Below are positions 19,091 through 27,956 of a stretch of DNA of 64,000 nt, piece after piece (within the stretch, counting starts at the first letter, position 1; every line of letters begins with the position of its first letter). Source of the DNA: JBBIMS01 sp964531645 (GTDB lineage Bacteria > Acidobacteriota > Aminicenantia > JBFLYD01 > JBBIMS01); contig CAZHEF010000002.1 of NCBI GenBank assembly GCA_964531645.1, positions 29,184 to 93,183 on the forward strand, written 5' to 3'. Under the pieces are notes generated by a model. The model saw only the letters and a list, made by a program, of their open reading frames with translations, had not been told where the DNA came from and did not search any database. The translations under genes and the position numbers were made by a program.

Positions 19091-19388
19091 TCTTTCCTCC
19101 CTTTATCAATTTTATCTGAGCCAAGGGGTTGAATCTCTCCATAATCAAGAAATTTGAGAAGGGAATTCTGGAAATTCTCTGATGATGATTGTATCTCATC
19201 TGAGAAAATTGTCCCTCCATCCGCTGATTTCAGTATCCCAGATCTTTTCTCAATCGCTCCTGTGTATGCTCCCTTCTCATGTCCAAATAGCTCAGAGTAA
19301 AGAACTCCCTTGTCAGACTCGGATGAGCAGTTCAATGGATAAAAGGGTTTATCTTTTCTTTTGCTTAAAAAATGAATGTCATGCTATA
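19087..19388 (-). pseudogene. Fragment of a sigma-54-dependent activator (AAA+ domain)
   Basis: About 100 codons of the central domain of an NtrC-type activator are recognisable: HFLSKRKDKPFYPLNCSSES, then SELFGHEKGAYTGA with the sigma-54-contacting GAFTGA loop as GAYTGA, and the Walker B region DGGTIFSDEI. The Walker A part upstream and the DNA-binding end downstream are missing. The 5' side is cut at the end of the BtuD gene and the 3' side at the propeller remnant. It is a relic, not an active regulator, but shows that sigma-54 activators existed in this lineage. Confidence 0.75.
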
Positions 19389-19396
19389 GGAAAAAA

Positions 19397-20155
19397 TCAT
19401 AGGAGAATTATCTTGCTTCCATTGACATTAACTATTCTCATCTTTATATCATAAACTTTTTCGAGAATTTCTTCGCTAAGAATCTCGGCAGTCTTTCCAT
19501 TTCCAACAATTCCTCCATTTTTCATAAAGATCAAATAATCAGAATATTTTACTGCCATATCAAGATTGTGAAGGGTCAAAATTACAGTTTTTCCTATATT
19601 GTTGGAGAGTTCCTTTACAAGCTCCATTATCTCAACTTCATGTTTTGGATCAAGGAAGGAAGTAGGTTCATCCATTAAGAGAATCTCGGGCTCCTGAACA
19701 ATTGTTCTTGCTATAAAAGCCAGCCTCCTTTCCCCGCTACTTATCTCAAGGATTCCTCTTCCTTTGTAATCTTTTATTCCAACGAATTTTAGAGCCTCCT
19801 TCGCCATTTCAATATCTTTTTTGGAAGGTTTTGAAAAAAAAGTTAAATGGGGAGTTCTTCCCATAAGGACAAAATCGAGAATAGAAAAGTTGAAAATTGA
19901 TATTTGCTCCTGAGGAACATATCCGATAATTTTTGCTCTCTTACTCCCTTTCATTTCAGAGAGATCCTCACCATTTATGAAAATGGAGCCCTTTGGGACA
20001 GGATTTATCATACCCATACATTTTAAAAGAGTTGATTTCCCTGCACCATTGGGACCAACTATTGATGTTATTTTCGAACTCCCAAAATTTAAATCCTTTA
20101 CCATCAATTTGAAATTTGGATAGGAGAAAGTCAGTTCTTTGATCTTCACTTTCAT
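19397..20155 (-). CDS. btuD: Vitamin B12 ABC transporter, ATP-binding protein
   Basis: 252 aa ATPase. Walker A GPNGAGKST (residues 35-43), Q-loop YVPQEQ, signature ISSGERR in place of LSGGE, Walker B EILLMDEPT, and a switch histidine in ILTLHNLD. It powers cobalamin import by pairing with the permease encoded immediately upstream (4-nt overlap). The B12 assignment rests on operon membership with BtuB under a cobalamin riboswitch; by sequence alone it could be a siderophore-type FhuC homologue. The signature motif Ser for Leu/Gly substitution is mild. Confidence 0.88.
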   Translation of the reverse strand: MKVKIKELTFSYPNFKLMVKDLNFGSSKITSIVGPNGAGKSTLLKCMGMINPVPKGSIFINGEDLSEMKGSKRAKIIGYVPQEQISIFNFSILDFVLMGRTPHLTFFSKPSKKDIEMAKEALKFVGIKDYKGRGILEISSGERRLAFIARTIVQEPEILLMDEPTSFLDPKHEVEIMELVKELSNNIGKTVILTLHNLDMAVKYSDYLIFMKNGGIVGNGKTAEILSEEILEKVYDIKMRIVNVNGSKIILL

Positions 20156-21171
20156 GACCAGAGCTTGCCTGATTTTTTAAGAAAATAAATAAAGAATGGA
20201 ATTCCGATTATACTTGTGAATATCCCCACAGGAATCTCAAAACTTGCAATTCCCCTTGAAAAATTATCGGCTATAAGTAGAAAGCTTGCTCCAATTAATG
20301 CTGAAGCTGGAATCACTATTCTGTTGTCAACACCAAAAATCATCCTTGAGATATGAGGTATTATAAGCCCAACCCATCCAATTATTCCTGCAGAAGATAT
20401 GGCAGAGGAGGTGGTCAATGTTGTAGCAAGCATTATAAGGAGCTTTTCAAACTTAACATTTATGCCAAGAGCTTTTGCTTCCTCATCGCCAAAAGAGAGA
20501 ACATTCATTCTCCATCTGTAAGCAAAAAGAATTGTTATTCCGATCAAGATTAAAGGGAGAGAGTAAGTAACTTCCTTCCATCCTGCAAGGGAGAAAGAGC
20601 CCATAAGCCAGAAGAAGAGGGATTGAAGGGAGTAAGGATTTGCTAAAAACTCAACAAGGGTAAGGAGCGCAGTAAAAAAAGCTGATACAATGACTCCGGT
20701 CAATAGAAGGGAGATAATGTGTGAACCAGTTCCCTTTGCAATGAGAAGAACTATGGAGAATGCAATAAAAGCAAAAATGAAAGAAGATATTTCAACCGGG
20801 AAGTCTTTTCCAAAAAATACAATGGAAAGAGATGCGCCGAACGCTGCTCCTGAGGATATCCCGAGAATATATTCATTTACAAGGGGATTCCTGAAAAGCG
20901 TCTGAAGGGATGCTCCTGAAATAGAAAGGGAAGCACCAACTGTTAAGGCAAGAATTATTCTGGGTAGTCTTATTTCCAAAATTATGTCTCTGTAAACTTC
21001 TGGAACATCGCGATAATTAAATGGAGAGAATATTGACAGAAAAGTCCGGATAATATCTTTAAAACCAATGGGATAGGAGCCAATAAAAATAGAAATAGCA
21101 GAAATCAGAAAAGGTAATAGAATTATAAACATAAACAATATTCTTCTTTTCTTATTCAATTTTCCATTCAT
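20152..21171 (-). CDS. btuC: Vitamin B12 ABC transporter, permease (FecCD family)
   Basis: 339 aa with about ten TM helices. Family motifs include EIRLPRIILALTVGASLSISGASLQTLFRNPL near residue 67-98 (only part quoted as family signature: LPRIILALTVGASLSISG), the GFDGLIIPH-like VGLIIPHISRMIFG near residue 255 that couples to the ATPase, and IPVGIFTSIIGIPFF at the C-terminus. It overlaps the preceding binding-protein gene by 20 nt and the ATPase gene by 4 nt. Confidence 0.9.
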   Translation of the reverse strand: MNGKLNKKRRILFMFIILLPFLISAISIFIGSYPIGFKDIIRTFLSIFSPFNYRDVPEVYRDIILEIRLPRIILALTVGASLSISGASLQTLFRNPLVNEYILGISSGAAFGASLSIVFFGKDFPVEISSFIFAFIAFSIVLLIAKGTGSHIISLLLTGVIVSAFFTALLTLVEFLANPYSLQSLFFWLMGSFSLAGWKEVTYSLPLILIGITILFAYRWRMNVLSFGDEEAKALGINVKFEKLLIMLATTLTTSSAISSAGIIGWVGLIIPHISRMIFGVDNRIVIPASALIGASFLLIADNFSRGIASFEIPVGIFTSIIGIPFFIYFLKKSGKLWS

Positions 21172-22186
21172 TGCATTTCAGCCTTTCAAACAAAATTTCA
21201 AAGGCTATCTCAGAGTTGTAGAACTTTGTGAAAATCTCTTTCCCTTCTTCCGTCAGGTCAATGTCTGAAAATTTCAAAGGATGGAAAATTTTCGATAGGT
21301 ATATAGTTTCAAAAAGAACCTGTGCGGGATCCCACCAGAACCAGAAGCCAAAAGTATAATATACCTTCCTTCTTTTAATTGCTTCCACAGAGCTCAGCCT
21401 TCCATCAGAAAGAATACTTTCAACAGTCACCACTCGTTCTTCAGGAAGATAATTTCCATGAATCAAAATTATATCGGGATTCCATTTAATGATATTTTCA
21501 AGATTGACTACAGTTCCAACAGTTCCTTTATATGGAGGTAAAAGTTCTTCCGCAACATTAATTCCTCCTGCAACATTTACAGGCTCATAATGGACAGGTG
21601 TTCGTGTAAAGGATGACCAGAAGGATAAATATACCCTCGGTCTCTCGTCTTTTTCTAAAATTTTATTTTTTAAGAAATTAATTTTTGAATCAAAATAATC
21701 AATAAGTTCAGAAGCTCTTTCTTCCTTATCGGTAATAACTGATAGAAGCTTAATCTCTTCTTTTAGTTTTTCAAAACTTCCCATTGATGAAAGGGCTAAC
21801 ACAGGAGTTTTTGTATATTTTTCTATTCTATCTATAATCCAAGAATCTGTTGGCGATACGAAAATTATGTCGGGTTTAAGCTTTATAATGAACTCAAGAT
21901 TTATGTCTGAACCTGAACGGGAAACAAGAGGAAGGTTTTTGCCTTCTGGAAAGACTGTAGAAAATATAAGGTCGTGATTATGGACAAAGTAATCTTTGCC
22001 AACAATTTTCATGCCACATCCAAGAGAAATAATAATTCGTGTTATCTCTGGCTGTAATGAGATTATTCTTTCTACTTTGTATGGAACTTTCACAACCCTT
22101 TCAAGGTCATCTTTTACTTCAAATTCAGTTGCAAATGTTACGGATAAGAAGATATTGAGAAGAACAAAAAATTTCAAAATTCTCAT
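21152..22186 (-). CDS. Periplasmic substrate-binding protein of the B12/iron-complex ABC family (second copy)
   Basis: 344 aa with signal peptide (MRILKFFVLLNIFLSVTFA). Type III binding-protein fold: KVPYKVERIISLQPEITRII in lobe 1, DINLEFIIKLKPDIIFVS at the hinge entry and a C-lobe with YTFGFWFWWDPAQVLFE. The F-W-F-W-W-D-P segment resembles iron-complex or corrinoid binders and differs from the neighbouring copy, so the two proteins may bind different corrinoids or metal complexes. It overlaps both neighbours. Inclusion in the riboswitch-controlled operon argues for corrinoid uptake. Confidence 0.8.
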   Translation of the reverse strand: MRILKFFVLLNIFLSVTFATEFEVKDDLERVVKVPYKVERIISLQPEITRIIISLGCGMKIVGKDYFVHNHDLIFSTVFPEGKNLPLVSRSGSDINLEFIIKLKPDIIFVSPTDSWIIDRIEKYTKTPVLALSSMGSFEKLKEEIKLLSVITDKEERASELIDYFDSKINFLKNKILEKDERPRVYLSFWSSFTRTPVHYEPVNVAGGINVAEELLPPYKGTVGTVVNLENIIKWNPDIILIHGNYLPEERVVTVESILSDGRLSSVEAIKRRKVYYTFGFWFWWDPAQVLFETIYLSKIFHPLKFSDIDLTEEGKEIFTKFYNSEIAFEILFERLKCNEWKIE

Positions 22187-23121
22187 TTATTATTATAAGT
22201 CATATGTTGCATGGAAGCACTCCTTGTATGAACAAGTTTATAAATTTCTTCAAGAGCTTCAACAATCCTTGGACCGTGTCTTTCAACTATGTCAACATTC
22301 AAGCTAAAAATAGTGTTGTTTTTTACAGCATTTACCACTGTAATTCCTGGTAGGGAAAGAAGAAAATTTTTTGTTGCCAGAAAATCTTTTACATTTCTTG
22401 AAAGAACTATAATTAAATCAGGATTCTTGCTTATCAGCGTTTCAATGTTAATTTCAAACCATCCCTCTTTAAAATCCGCAATATTTTCACCACCTGCCTT
22501 TAAAATTAAATCGTTTATGTAAGTTTTCCCTCCGCATGTCCATAGACCATCTCCTCCAAGTTTAAGGAAAATCTTTTTTTTAATTTTTCCCCTCTTTGCT
22601 TTCTTTTCAATCTCTCCTACTTTCTTTTCAAGTTCAAAAATCTTTTCCCTTGCAGTGTTAAAATTTCCTGTTACAATTGATATTTTTTCCATTACATAGA
22701 ATATATCTTCCAATTTATCTCCAGTATCAATCGCAAAGACTCTTATTCCAAGAGTCTTTAATTTTTCTATTACATGAAGGGGATTTCCCCTTGTTGCAAT
22801 TACTATGTCAGGTTTAATTCTTATTATTTTTTCAATATCAATATCAATTATTCCTCCAATCCTTTCTTTATTCTTTGCTTCCTCAGGATAATTACAGTAT
22901 CTTGTCACTCCGATAACTCTATCTCCCGCACTCACAAAAAATAGAATCTCGGTTATTGCAGGAGAAAGAGAGACAATCTTTTTTGGAGGGATTCTGAATT
23001 CAAAGGGCTCTCCAAGGGAATCTTTTACTAATATTTTCTCCTGGGATAGAAGAACCAGATTTAAAAGGGCAATAAATAAAACTTTTAAAAAATTGAGGGA
23101 AGAGAGGCTTTTCCTTATCAT
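22183..23121 (-). CDS. btuF: Vitamin B12-binding periplasmic protein
   Basis: 312 aa; signal peptide at 1-27. It has the BtuF-type sequence RVIGVTRYCNYPEEAKNKERIGGIID (shown here only as RVIGVTRYCNYPEEAKN), followed by IIRIKPDIVIATRGNPL, the usual arrangement of the first lobe. The linking helix and the second lobe (IFLKLGGDGLWTCGGKTY, LILKAGGENIA) are typical. ATGA overlap with btuB upstream and with the second binding protein downstream. It would capture cobalamin released by BtuB and deliver it to BtuCD. Confidence 0.85.
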   Translation of the reverse strand: MIRKSLSSLNFLKVLFIALLNLVLLSQEKILVKDSLGEPFEFRIPPKKIVSLSPAITEILFFVSAGDRVIGVTRYCNYPEEAKNKERIGGIIDIDIEKIIRIKPDIVIATRGNPLHVIEKLKTLGIRVFAIDTGDKLEDIFYVMEKISIVTGNFNTAREKIFELEKKVGEIEKKAKRGKIKKKIFLKLGGDGLWTCGGKTYINDLILKAGGENIADFKEGWFEINIETLISKNPDLIIVLSRNVKDFLATKNFLLSLPGITVVNAVKNNTIFSLNVDIVERHGPRIVEALEEIYKLVHTRSASMQHMTYNNK

Positions 23122-24926
23122 CTCACTTCAAGATTGACAAGAACACTTCTATCAGGAGAGGGATACCCGTAGATTTCTTGTATTTTCCTGTTAAAGAGAT
23201 TATGAACTGAAAGGGAGAGGGAAAAATGATTGTTAAATTTAAATCTCAAATTCAAATTTGTCCTATCAAAAGATGGATTTTCTACATATTGGTAGGAAAG
23301 TTCATCAATATCTCTTCTCTCCCCCCTTATTTCGTGGAAGATGTAAACACTCAGTCTATCAATTGGTGTCCAGTTTATACGGGCTGAGAATGAATTTTTT
23401 GGTCTCCGGAGGAGGGATTGCCCATTTTGGTCCTCAGTTTTTAGATAGGTATAGGAAGATTCAAAGGAAAAGTTCCTAAACGGAATGAGAGATATTGTAA
23501 ATTCTGCACCTCTTGATTTTGCTGATTTCAAATTTGTCGTCTTAAAAGTGTTATAGTCAAAAGAGATAAGTTCAGAATATTTATTATCAAAATAGACAAT
23601 GTTCCAGAGAAATTTTCCGTCAAATAAAGACTGGTCAAAGCCAGCTTCCCATCCTTTGCTTTTTTCAGGCTTTAAATCTTTGTTCCCGAAAGGTCCTGCA
23701 AACTCAAGGGGTGTTGGTGCTCTGAATCCTTCTCCCCAGGACAATCTAAACTTCAAATTCTTCGGCAAAAGGAAAGAGCCAGCAATTCTTGGACTGATAT
23801 GTCTTCCATACTGGCTGTTCCATCCAGCTCTTATCCCACCATTGATAACAATATTTTTTGTCGGTTTCCATATATCACTGAGGAAAAGAGCCCTTTCATT
23901 TACCCTTTCCCAGTTTAAGTTAACACCCCATGAGTCTTCATCAAAGACCTTTGAAATCATTCCTTCGAAACCCCAGAAAAGAGTATTAGTTTCAAAAAGA
24001 GGTGTTTTCCCTGAAATATTCAATCTTCCAACCTTTGACTGTGTTGAGGATTTTGTATAGCCCCACGGGTCTTCAGGGTCGCTGAAATTATACTTTCTGT
24101 CAAGGAATGAAAAATCTATTGCCAGCTCCGTCGATTTAATTTTCAATTTAAAAGGGATGTGGAAAATATCCTGGAAGCTCTTATCTCTTCTTTTTAGAGA
24201 CGGCAATCCCATATTAAAGGGTATTCCTACTTCAGAATTGTTTCTTCTCCAGAAAAGGGAAAGCTCTCCACTCCCGAAATTCCTTCCCCATCTGATGGAA
24301 ATCTCCCTTGATTTAAAATCATCATTTTCAAAATTTCCATTTGTTGAGAAATAATTGAAGGAAGAGCCAAGAATGAATTTATAGATTTCAGAAGTTCCAT
24401 AAATAGATGAATTTACTGTTCTATCCGAGCCATAACCTAACTCTCCACTAAAACCTTTGCTTTTCTTTGTGATTATATTTATCACCCCTCCAATAGCATT
24501 TGTTCCCCATATCGCACTCTGAGGTCCTTTCAAAATCTCAATCCTTTCCACCGATTGAAGGGGAATTTTTGATAAATCAAAGGAATAGGAGGAAGGCTCA
24601 TTTAAAGGAACTCCATCCAGTAAGATAAGGGTATGATTTGTGTTGGAACCTCTTAAAAAAACAGATGAGAGATGACCCTTTGAACCTGTCCGAGCAATTT
24701 CTAAGCCTGAAACACTCCTTAAAACTTCGTCGAGAGATTTGAATCCACCAGATAGAATCTCTTTCTCATCGATAATTTTTACTGTAAATGGAACATCAGC
24801 TATAAGTTCCTCGAAACGATGGGCAGTTACAAAGACATACTCATGAATTCTCTCTTCTTCCACCTGTGCGAGGGCTGAAGTAAAGAGAGAAAAGATTGAA
24901 AGAAAAAGGATTAAATAGAAACGCAT
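23118..24926 (-). CDS. btuB: TonB-dependent vitamin B12 receptor
   Basis: 602 aa outer-membrane protein. Signal peptide 1-20, candidate TonB box region EYVFVTAHR, plug domain (about 40-150: DEVLRSVSGLEIARTGSKG, LILLDGVPLNEPSS, RIEILKGPQSAIWGTNAIGG) and a 22-strand barrel ending in the usual aromatic-rich C-terminus (LVNLEVR). AAGGAGG precedes the ATG. About 90 nt upstream lies an intrinsic terminator and then a cobalamin riboswitch, which identifies the ligand as B12 or a relative. First gene of the five-gene btu operon. Confidence 0.93.
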   Translation of the reverse strand: MRFYLILFLSIFSLFTSALAQVEEERIHEYVFVTAHRFEELIADVPFTVKIIDEKEILSGGFKSLDEVLRSVSGLEIARTGSKGHLSSVFLRGSNTNHTLILLDGVPLNEPSSYSFDLSKIPLQSVERIEILKGPQSAIWGTNAIGGVINIITKKSKGFSGELGYGSDRTVNSSIYGTSEIYKFILGSSFNYFSTNGNFENDDFKSREISIRWGRNFGSGELSLFWRRNNSEVGIPFNMGLPSLKRRDKSFQDIFHIPFKLKIKSTELAIDFSFLDRKYNFSDPEDPWGYTKSSTQSKVGRLNISGKTPLFETNTLFWGFEGMISKVFDEDSWGVNLNWERVNERALFLSDIWKPTKNIVINGGIRAGWNSQYGRHISPRIAGSFLLPKNLKFRLSWGEGFRAPTPLEFAGPFGNKDLKPEKSKGWEAGFDQSLFDGKFLWNIVYFDNKYSELISFDYNTFKTTNLKSAKSRGAEFTISLIPFRNFSFESSYTYLKTEDQNGQSLLRRPKNSFSARINWTPIDRLSVYIFHEIRGERRDIDELSYQYVENPSFDRTNLNLRFKFNNHFSLSLSVHNLFNRKIQEIYGYPSPDRSVLVNLEVR

Positions 24927-25016
24927 CTCAAAACCTCCTTAAAATTGTAATTTCTGCCACCAAGCCCTCGCTTTCTCTTTTAATTTTTTTTCTCATCATC
25001 ACCATCCTTATATAAC

Positions 25017-25044
25017 AAAAAAACCTGACCCTCTTCGGTCAGGC
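25017..25044 (-). terminator. Rho-independent terminator in the btuB leader
   Basis: On the minus strand CCTGACC and GGTCAGG form a perfect stem around CGAAGA-type loop, followed by seven T (25017-25023). It lies between the riboswitch and btuB, the usual place for the expression platform, so ligand binding probably promotes termination. Confidence 0.85.
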
Positions 25045-25079
25045 TTAAGCCCCTCTTCCCTCCGAAGACGGCTTCTTAT

Positions 25080-25239
25080 GAGGTGTAAGTAGGTCTCCTG
25101 ACTCTCGGATCATCCCCTACCACGCCTTCCCATCCATCACCATTTATGGCTCAGGACAGTGGCATTTTGTGGGAGAGTCCCCGATTACAGTAGCGGGGGC
25201 TGTGGTGGCTTTGACCACGCTTCCCTTAACTTACACCTC
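25080..25239 (-). promoter_or_regulatory. Cobalamin (B12) riboswitch
   Basis: The minus-strand RNA opens and closes with an 11-bp perfect P1 helix (GAGGTGTAAGT, 25229-25239, with its complement at 25080-25090). Inside are the B12-box core GCCACTG (25157-25163), GGGAAGGC (25124-25131) and GAGTCAGGAGACCTAC near the 3' side, all hallmarks of the class. It is followed by an intrinsic terminator and btuB. High cobalamin is expected to switch the btu operon off. Confidence 0.95.
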
Positions 25240-25280
25240 GATCGTTTTCACTATCTCATTTCCTTTGCCTCCAAAATTCA

Positions 25281-25309
25281 ATTTTAAAAAAATTGTGAAA
25301 AATTGTCAA
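25281..25309 (-). promoter_or_regulatory. Sigma-70-type promoter of the btu operon
   Basis: Minus strand: TTGACA (25304-25309), 17-nt spacer, TAAAAT (25281-25286). Predicted transcript start near 25274, about 35 nt before the riboswitch P1 helix. The -35 box lies only 8 bp from the end of the MITE-like element. Confidence 0.75.
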
Positions 25310-25316
25310 GAAATCG

Positions 25317-25706
25317 AATTGCATCATTAATTTTCTATATGAAATCCATTCGTTGCATCTTGAGAAATTCTATTCCAAATTTTTACTGCCTAAGGTATCA
25401 AAAGGCAGAGAAGATAAAGGTCATCGAAGAGTTCATCAATCTCACAGGCTACAACCGTTTCTATGCCTCGTGGCTTCTTAGAAACTACGGAAGAAAGGTT
25501 GTGATGCATAGAAAGAGCAAAGAGAACATAATTTTTGTTGGAGAGATTGTGAAGATAAAGAGGAAGCGTAAGAGGATCTATGATGAAGAGGTGAAAAAGG
25601 CATTGGAGGCGATAGGGAAGATGAAGGCGGAGGAAAGAGAATTTCATGTAGAATCTAAGGTGATGCAATGAATATAATTTCATATAGATCTTTATATGAT
25701 GCAATT
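25317..25706. mobile_element. MITE-like element with imperfect terminal inverted repeats
   Basis: The two ends are inverted repeats over about 40 bp. AATTGCATCAT (25317-25327) matches ATGATGCAATT (25696-25706) perfectly, CTATATGAAAT (25335-25345) matches ATTTCATATAG (25677-25687) perfectly, and TTGCATC (25353-25359) matches GATGCAA near 25662-25668. The roughly 390-bp interior contains a truncated transposase frame. No target duplication is obvious. It is best read as an internally deleted insertion sequence. Confidence 0.65.
25378..25671 (+). pseudogene. Truncated transposase (N-terminal helix-turn-helix part)
   Basis: The frame encodes LRYQKAEKIKVIEEFINLTG, then YNRFYASWLLRNYGRK and YDEEVKKALEAIGKM, the pattern seen at the N-terminus of integrase/DDE-type transposases of ISNCY-like elements (LTGYNRxYAxxLL). 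No catalytic DDE region follows: the frame stops at 25671 within the right inverted repeat. Upstream codons to 25303 are open but lie in the left repeat and are probably not translated. The element cannot move itself. Confidence 0.6.
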
Positions 25707-25732
25707 AGCTTGTTTCTCCTTTCAGAAGGGAA

Positions 25733-27517
25733 TCACTTCTTTAAAATAAATTCTGAATATTTAAGAATCTCAAGATATTTATTTGCACCTGAGAGCTCCT
25801 TTTGGGAACATTGATTGAGGCATCTGGAAAAACCTTTGTCGAGGAAGCCCCAGAAAACATTTTCTTTCTTTACAAGAACAATAGGATTCCTGTGAATGAG
25901 AGCAAAACCTTCTTCCTTTCCAGAGAGTAGATTCCTTCCAAGAAGAATTGCATCAGATTTAAGTCCAAGAATTGATAAAATTGTAGGAGTTATGTCCACA
26001 TGACTTGCTGGTTCATCTACTATACCCCCATCTGAATCAGGAATGAAAATTATAAGGGGAACTTTGTTTTTTATTGCTCGATTTATTACTCCAATTTCCC
26101 CTTCCTTACTTTCCTGGATTGTCATTGTGTGATCGCCAAAAAGAATAAAAATTGTATTTTTAATAAATGAGTTTTTTGATAGCTCTTCGAGGAAGGCTTT
26201 AAAAGCTCTATCCACATAATTGAAGATTTGACAATATTTTTGAGTAGTTTCGTCAATAGATGGATTCTCTATTTTTAGATCAGGTTTCTCACCTTTTGGA
26301 AAGTCAAAGGGAGTGTGGGAGGAGAGGTTTACAATGTAGGCGAAAAATGGTTGTGAGGAATTTTTTATAACCTCTGCACATTCCATGAAGAATGGATAAT
26401 CATCAGTTCCTCTATGTTTTCTTTCATAGGAGTTGAAATAATCTGCAAAATAAAGTCTGTCGAATCCGAATATTCTCATTACCGTGCTTCTTCTATAAAA
26501 GTCTCCCCTGTTGGCATGGAAAAACATTGTTCTATATCCATGATTTTTTAAAAATCGGGGAAGGGTAAAGGGAATTTTGTTGGCATATTTTATTGCATAA
26601 GGAGAATTAGAACCTGGGTAAAGGGAGGAAAGGGTAGAAAGTTCAACATCAAGAGTTCCACTACATGCGAGAGCCTGAGAATAAAAGTTTTTAAAATAAA
26701 TTCCCTTTTCAGAAAGTCTGTTGAGGGTTGGGGTTATTTCTTGCCCATCTATCTTTTTCCCAATTATTTCAGATCCCAATGATTCAAATTCGACAATTAT
26801 AATGTTCCATAGCTTCTTACCAATTTTAAATTTAGCATCCAATTCTTGGTTTGAAATTAACTCAGAAGGAAAAGGGGATTGAGTAAAATCTATCTTTTCC
26901 TTTTTAATTGCCTCCTGAAAGATATTTAAAATGTAGAAATTGTGGATACTCATTGAGTTGAATAACATTGAGGAACCATATCTGAAAGTTATAACATAGG
27001 GAAGGGTTTTGTGAAGAAGGAGAAGGTTTATTGCGGAGAGAGATATTCCAATTAAAAGAGAAAGAACAGCCAATATCCAGCACCTTTTTAAAAAAAGTTT
27101 TATTTTTTTAACAAGAAATATTGAAATAGGAATTAAAAAAGGTAGGTCAATAAAGACTAAAATGTCTTTAAATTTTACTATATTTACAATGTTTTTCCAC
27201 GTAAAGGGAATGTTTTGTGCAAGAGAGAAAACATCAAAAGTTATGTAGTCTCTAAAATATCTATAATAAATGCGATTTGAGAATAGCATCAATGAGTCAA
27301 ATATATTTATAAGAAGAAAGAAAGAGAGAGCTAAAATCAGGGATTTTGAAAGGAGGAGAAGAGAAATGAGAATAAAAAATAATCCCGCATAGTCAATCCA
27401 GAGGGTTCCAATTCCGTCCTTAATTCTTACTGAAAGAAAAAAGTTTTTGAGAAATAGAATCGATGTAAGAATTAAAACAAAAAATACAGAATAAAGATAG
27501 TCCCTTTGCGATTTCAT
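25733..27517 (-). CDS. LTA-synthase-like membrane sulfatase-fold phosphotransferase
   Basis: 594 aa. Five TM helices in the first 190 residues are followed by an extracytoplasmic alkaline-phosphatase-superfamily domain: NIIIVEFESLGSEIIG (metal-binding Glu), CSGTLDVELSTLSSLYPG (candidate Thr nucleophile), SSHTPFDFP, and FILFGDHTM (metal-binding DH). Such proteins transfer phosphoglycerol or phosphoethanolamine head groups to envelope glycans or lipids. In a diderm the product is more likely an outer-membrane or periplasmic glycan decoration than lipoteichoic acid. It overlaps moaC by 4 nt at its start. Confidence 0.85.
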   Translation of the reverse strand: MKSQRDYLYSVFFVLILTSILFLKNFFLSVRIKDGIGTLWIDYAGLFFILISLLLLSKSLILALSFFLLINIFDSLMLFSNRIYYRYFRDYITFDVFSLAQNIPFTWKNIVNIVKFKDILVFIDLPFLIPISIFLVKKIKLFLKRCWILAVLSLLIGISLSAINLLLLHKTLPYVITFRYGSSMLFNSMSIHNFYILNIFQEAIKKEKIDFTQSPFPSELISNQELDAKFKIGKKLWNIIIVEFESLGSEIIGKKIDGQEITPTLNRLSEKGIYFKNFYSQALACSGTLDVELSTLSSLYPGSNSPYAIKYANKIPFTLPRFLKNHGYRTMFFHANRGDFYRRSTVMRIFGFDRLYFADYFNSYERKHRGTDDYPFFMECAEVIKNSSQPFFAYIVNLSSHTPFDFPKGEKPDLKIENPSIDETTQKYCQIFNYVDRAFKAFLEELSKNSFIKNTIFILFGDHTMTIQESKEGEIGVINRAIKNKVPLIIFIPDSDGGIVDEPASHVDITPTILSILGLKSDAILLGRNLLSGKEEGFALIHRNPIVLVKKENVFWGFLDKGFSRCLNQCSQKELSGANKYLEILKYSEFILKK

Positions 27518-27942
27518 TTTTTCAATGAGAAGTCGCTCTTTCCTCCTTTCTTTTCAAGGAGTTTTATGGAGCTTATAACCATGGATGTGTCGATTGGTTT
27601 TAGCATATCGTATACTGTAAGAGCTGAGATTGCTACAGAAAGGAGGGCTTCCATCTCAACCCCTGTTTTCCAGAAAGCCTTAATTTCTGACCTTATGTGA
27701 ATTTCATTTTCTTTAAGCTCAATTTCTATATTTACCCAGTCAACGGGAACAGGGTGGCAGTATGGGATAATTTCAGATGTTTTCTTTGCTGAAAGGATAC
27801 CAGCAATTTTTGCTACCTCAACAGGATTTCCTTTTGGGCTCCTTCCTTCTTTTATTGCTTTTATTGTTTCTTCTTTTACCTTTACAATCGCTTCCGCAAT
27901 GGCACTCCTTTTTGTGCTATTTTTTTCGCTTACATCTCGCAT
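27514..27942 (-). CDS. moaC: Cyclic pyranopterin monophosphate synthase
   Basis: 142 aa, slightly short of the usual 155-160. It converts the MoaA product to cyclic pyranopterin monophosphate in molybdenum cofactor synthesis. Family motifs: RSAIAEAIVKV, KIAGILSAKKTSEIIPYCHP (conserved active-site region), KTGVEMEALLSV, and VYDMLKPIDTS with the catalytic Lys/Asp. No other Mo-cofactor gene is nearby. There is no Shine-Dalgarno; TAAAAT lies 6 nt before the ATG, though co-transcription from the superoxide dismutase gene 14 nt upstream is also possible. Confidence 0.93.
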   Translation of the reverse strand: MRDVSEKNSTKRSAIAEAIVKVKEETIKAIKEGRSPKGNPVEVAKIAGILSAKKTSEIIPYCHPVPVDWVNIEIELKENEIHIRSEIKAFWKTGVEMEALLSVAISALTVYDMLKPIDTSMVISSIKLLEKKGGKSDFSLKK

Positions 27943-27956
27943 GACTAAATTTTACA

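Noticed and set aside
25141..25240. Inverted repeat near btuB as an insertion-sequence end
   Set aside because: It is the P1 helix and interior of a cobalamin riboswitch, with B12-box core and downstream terminator.
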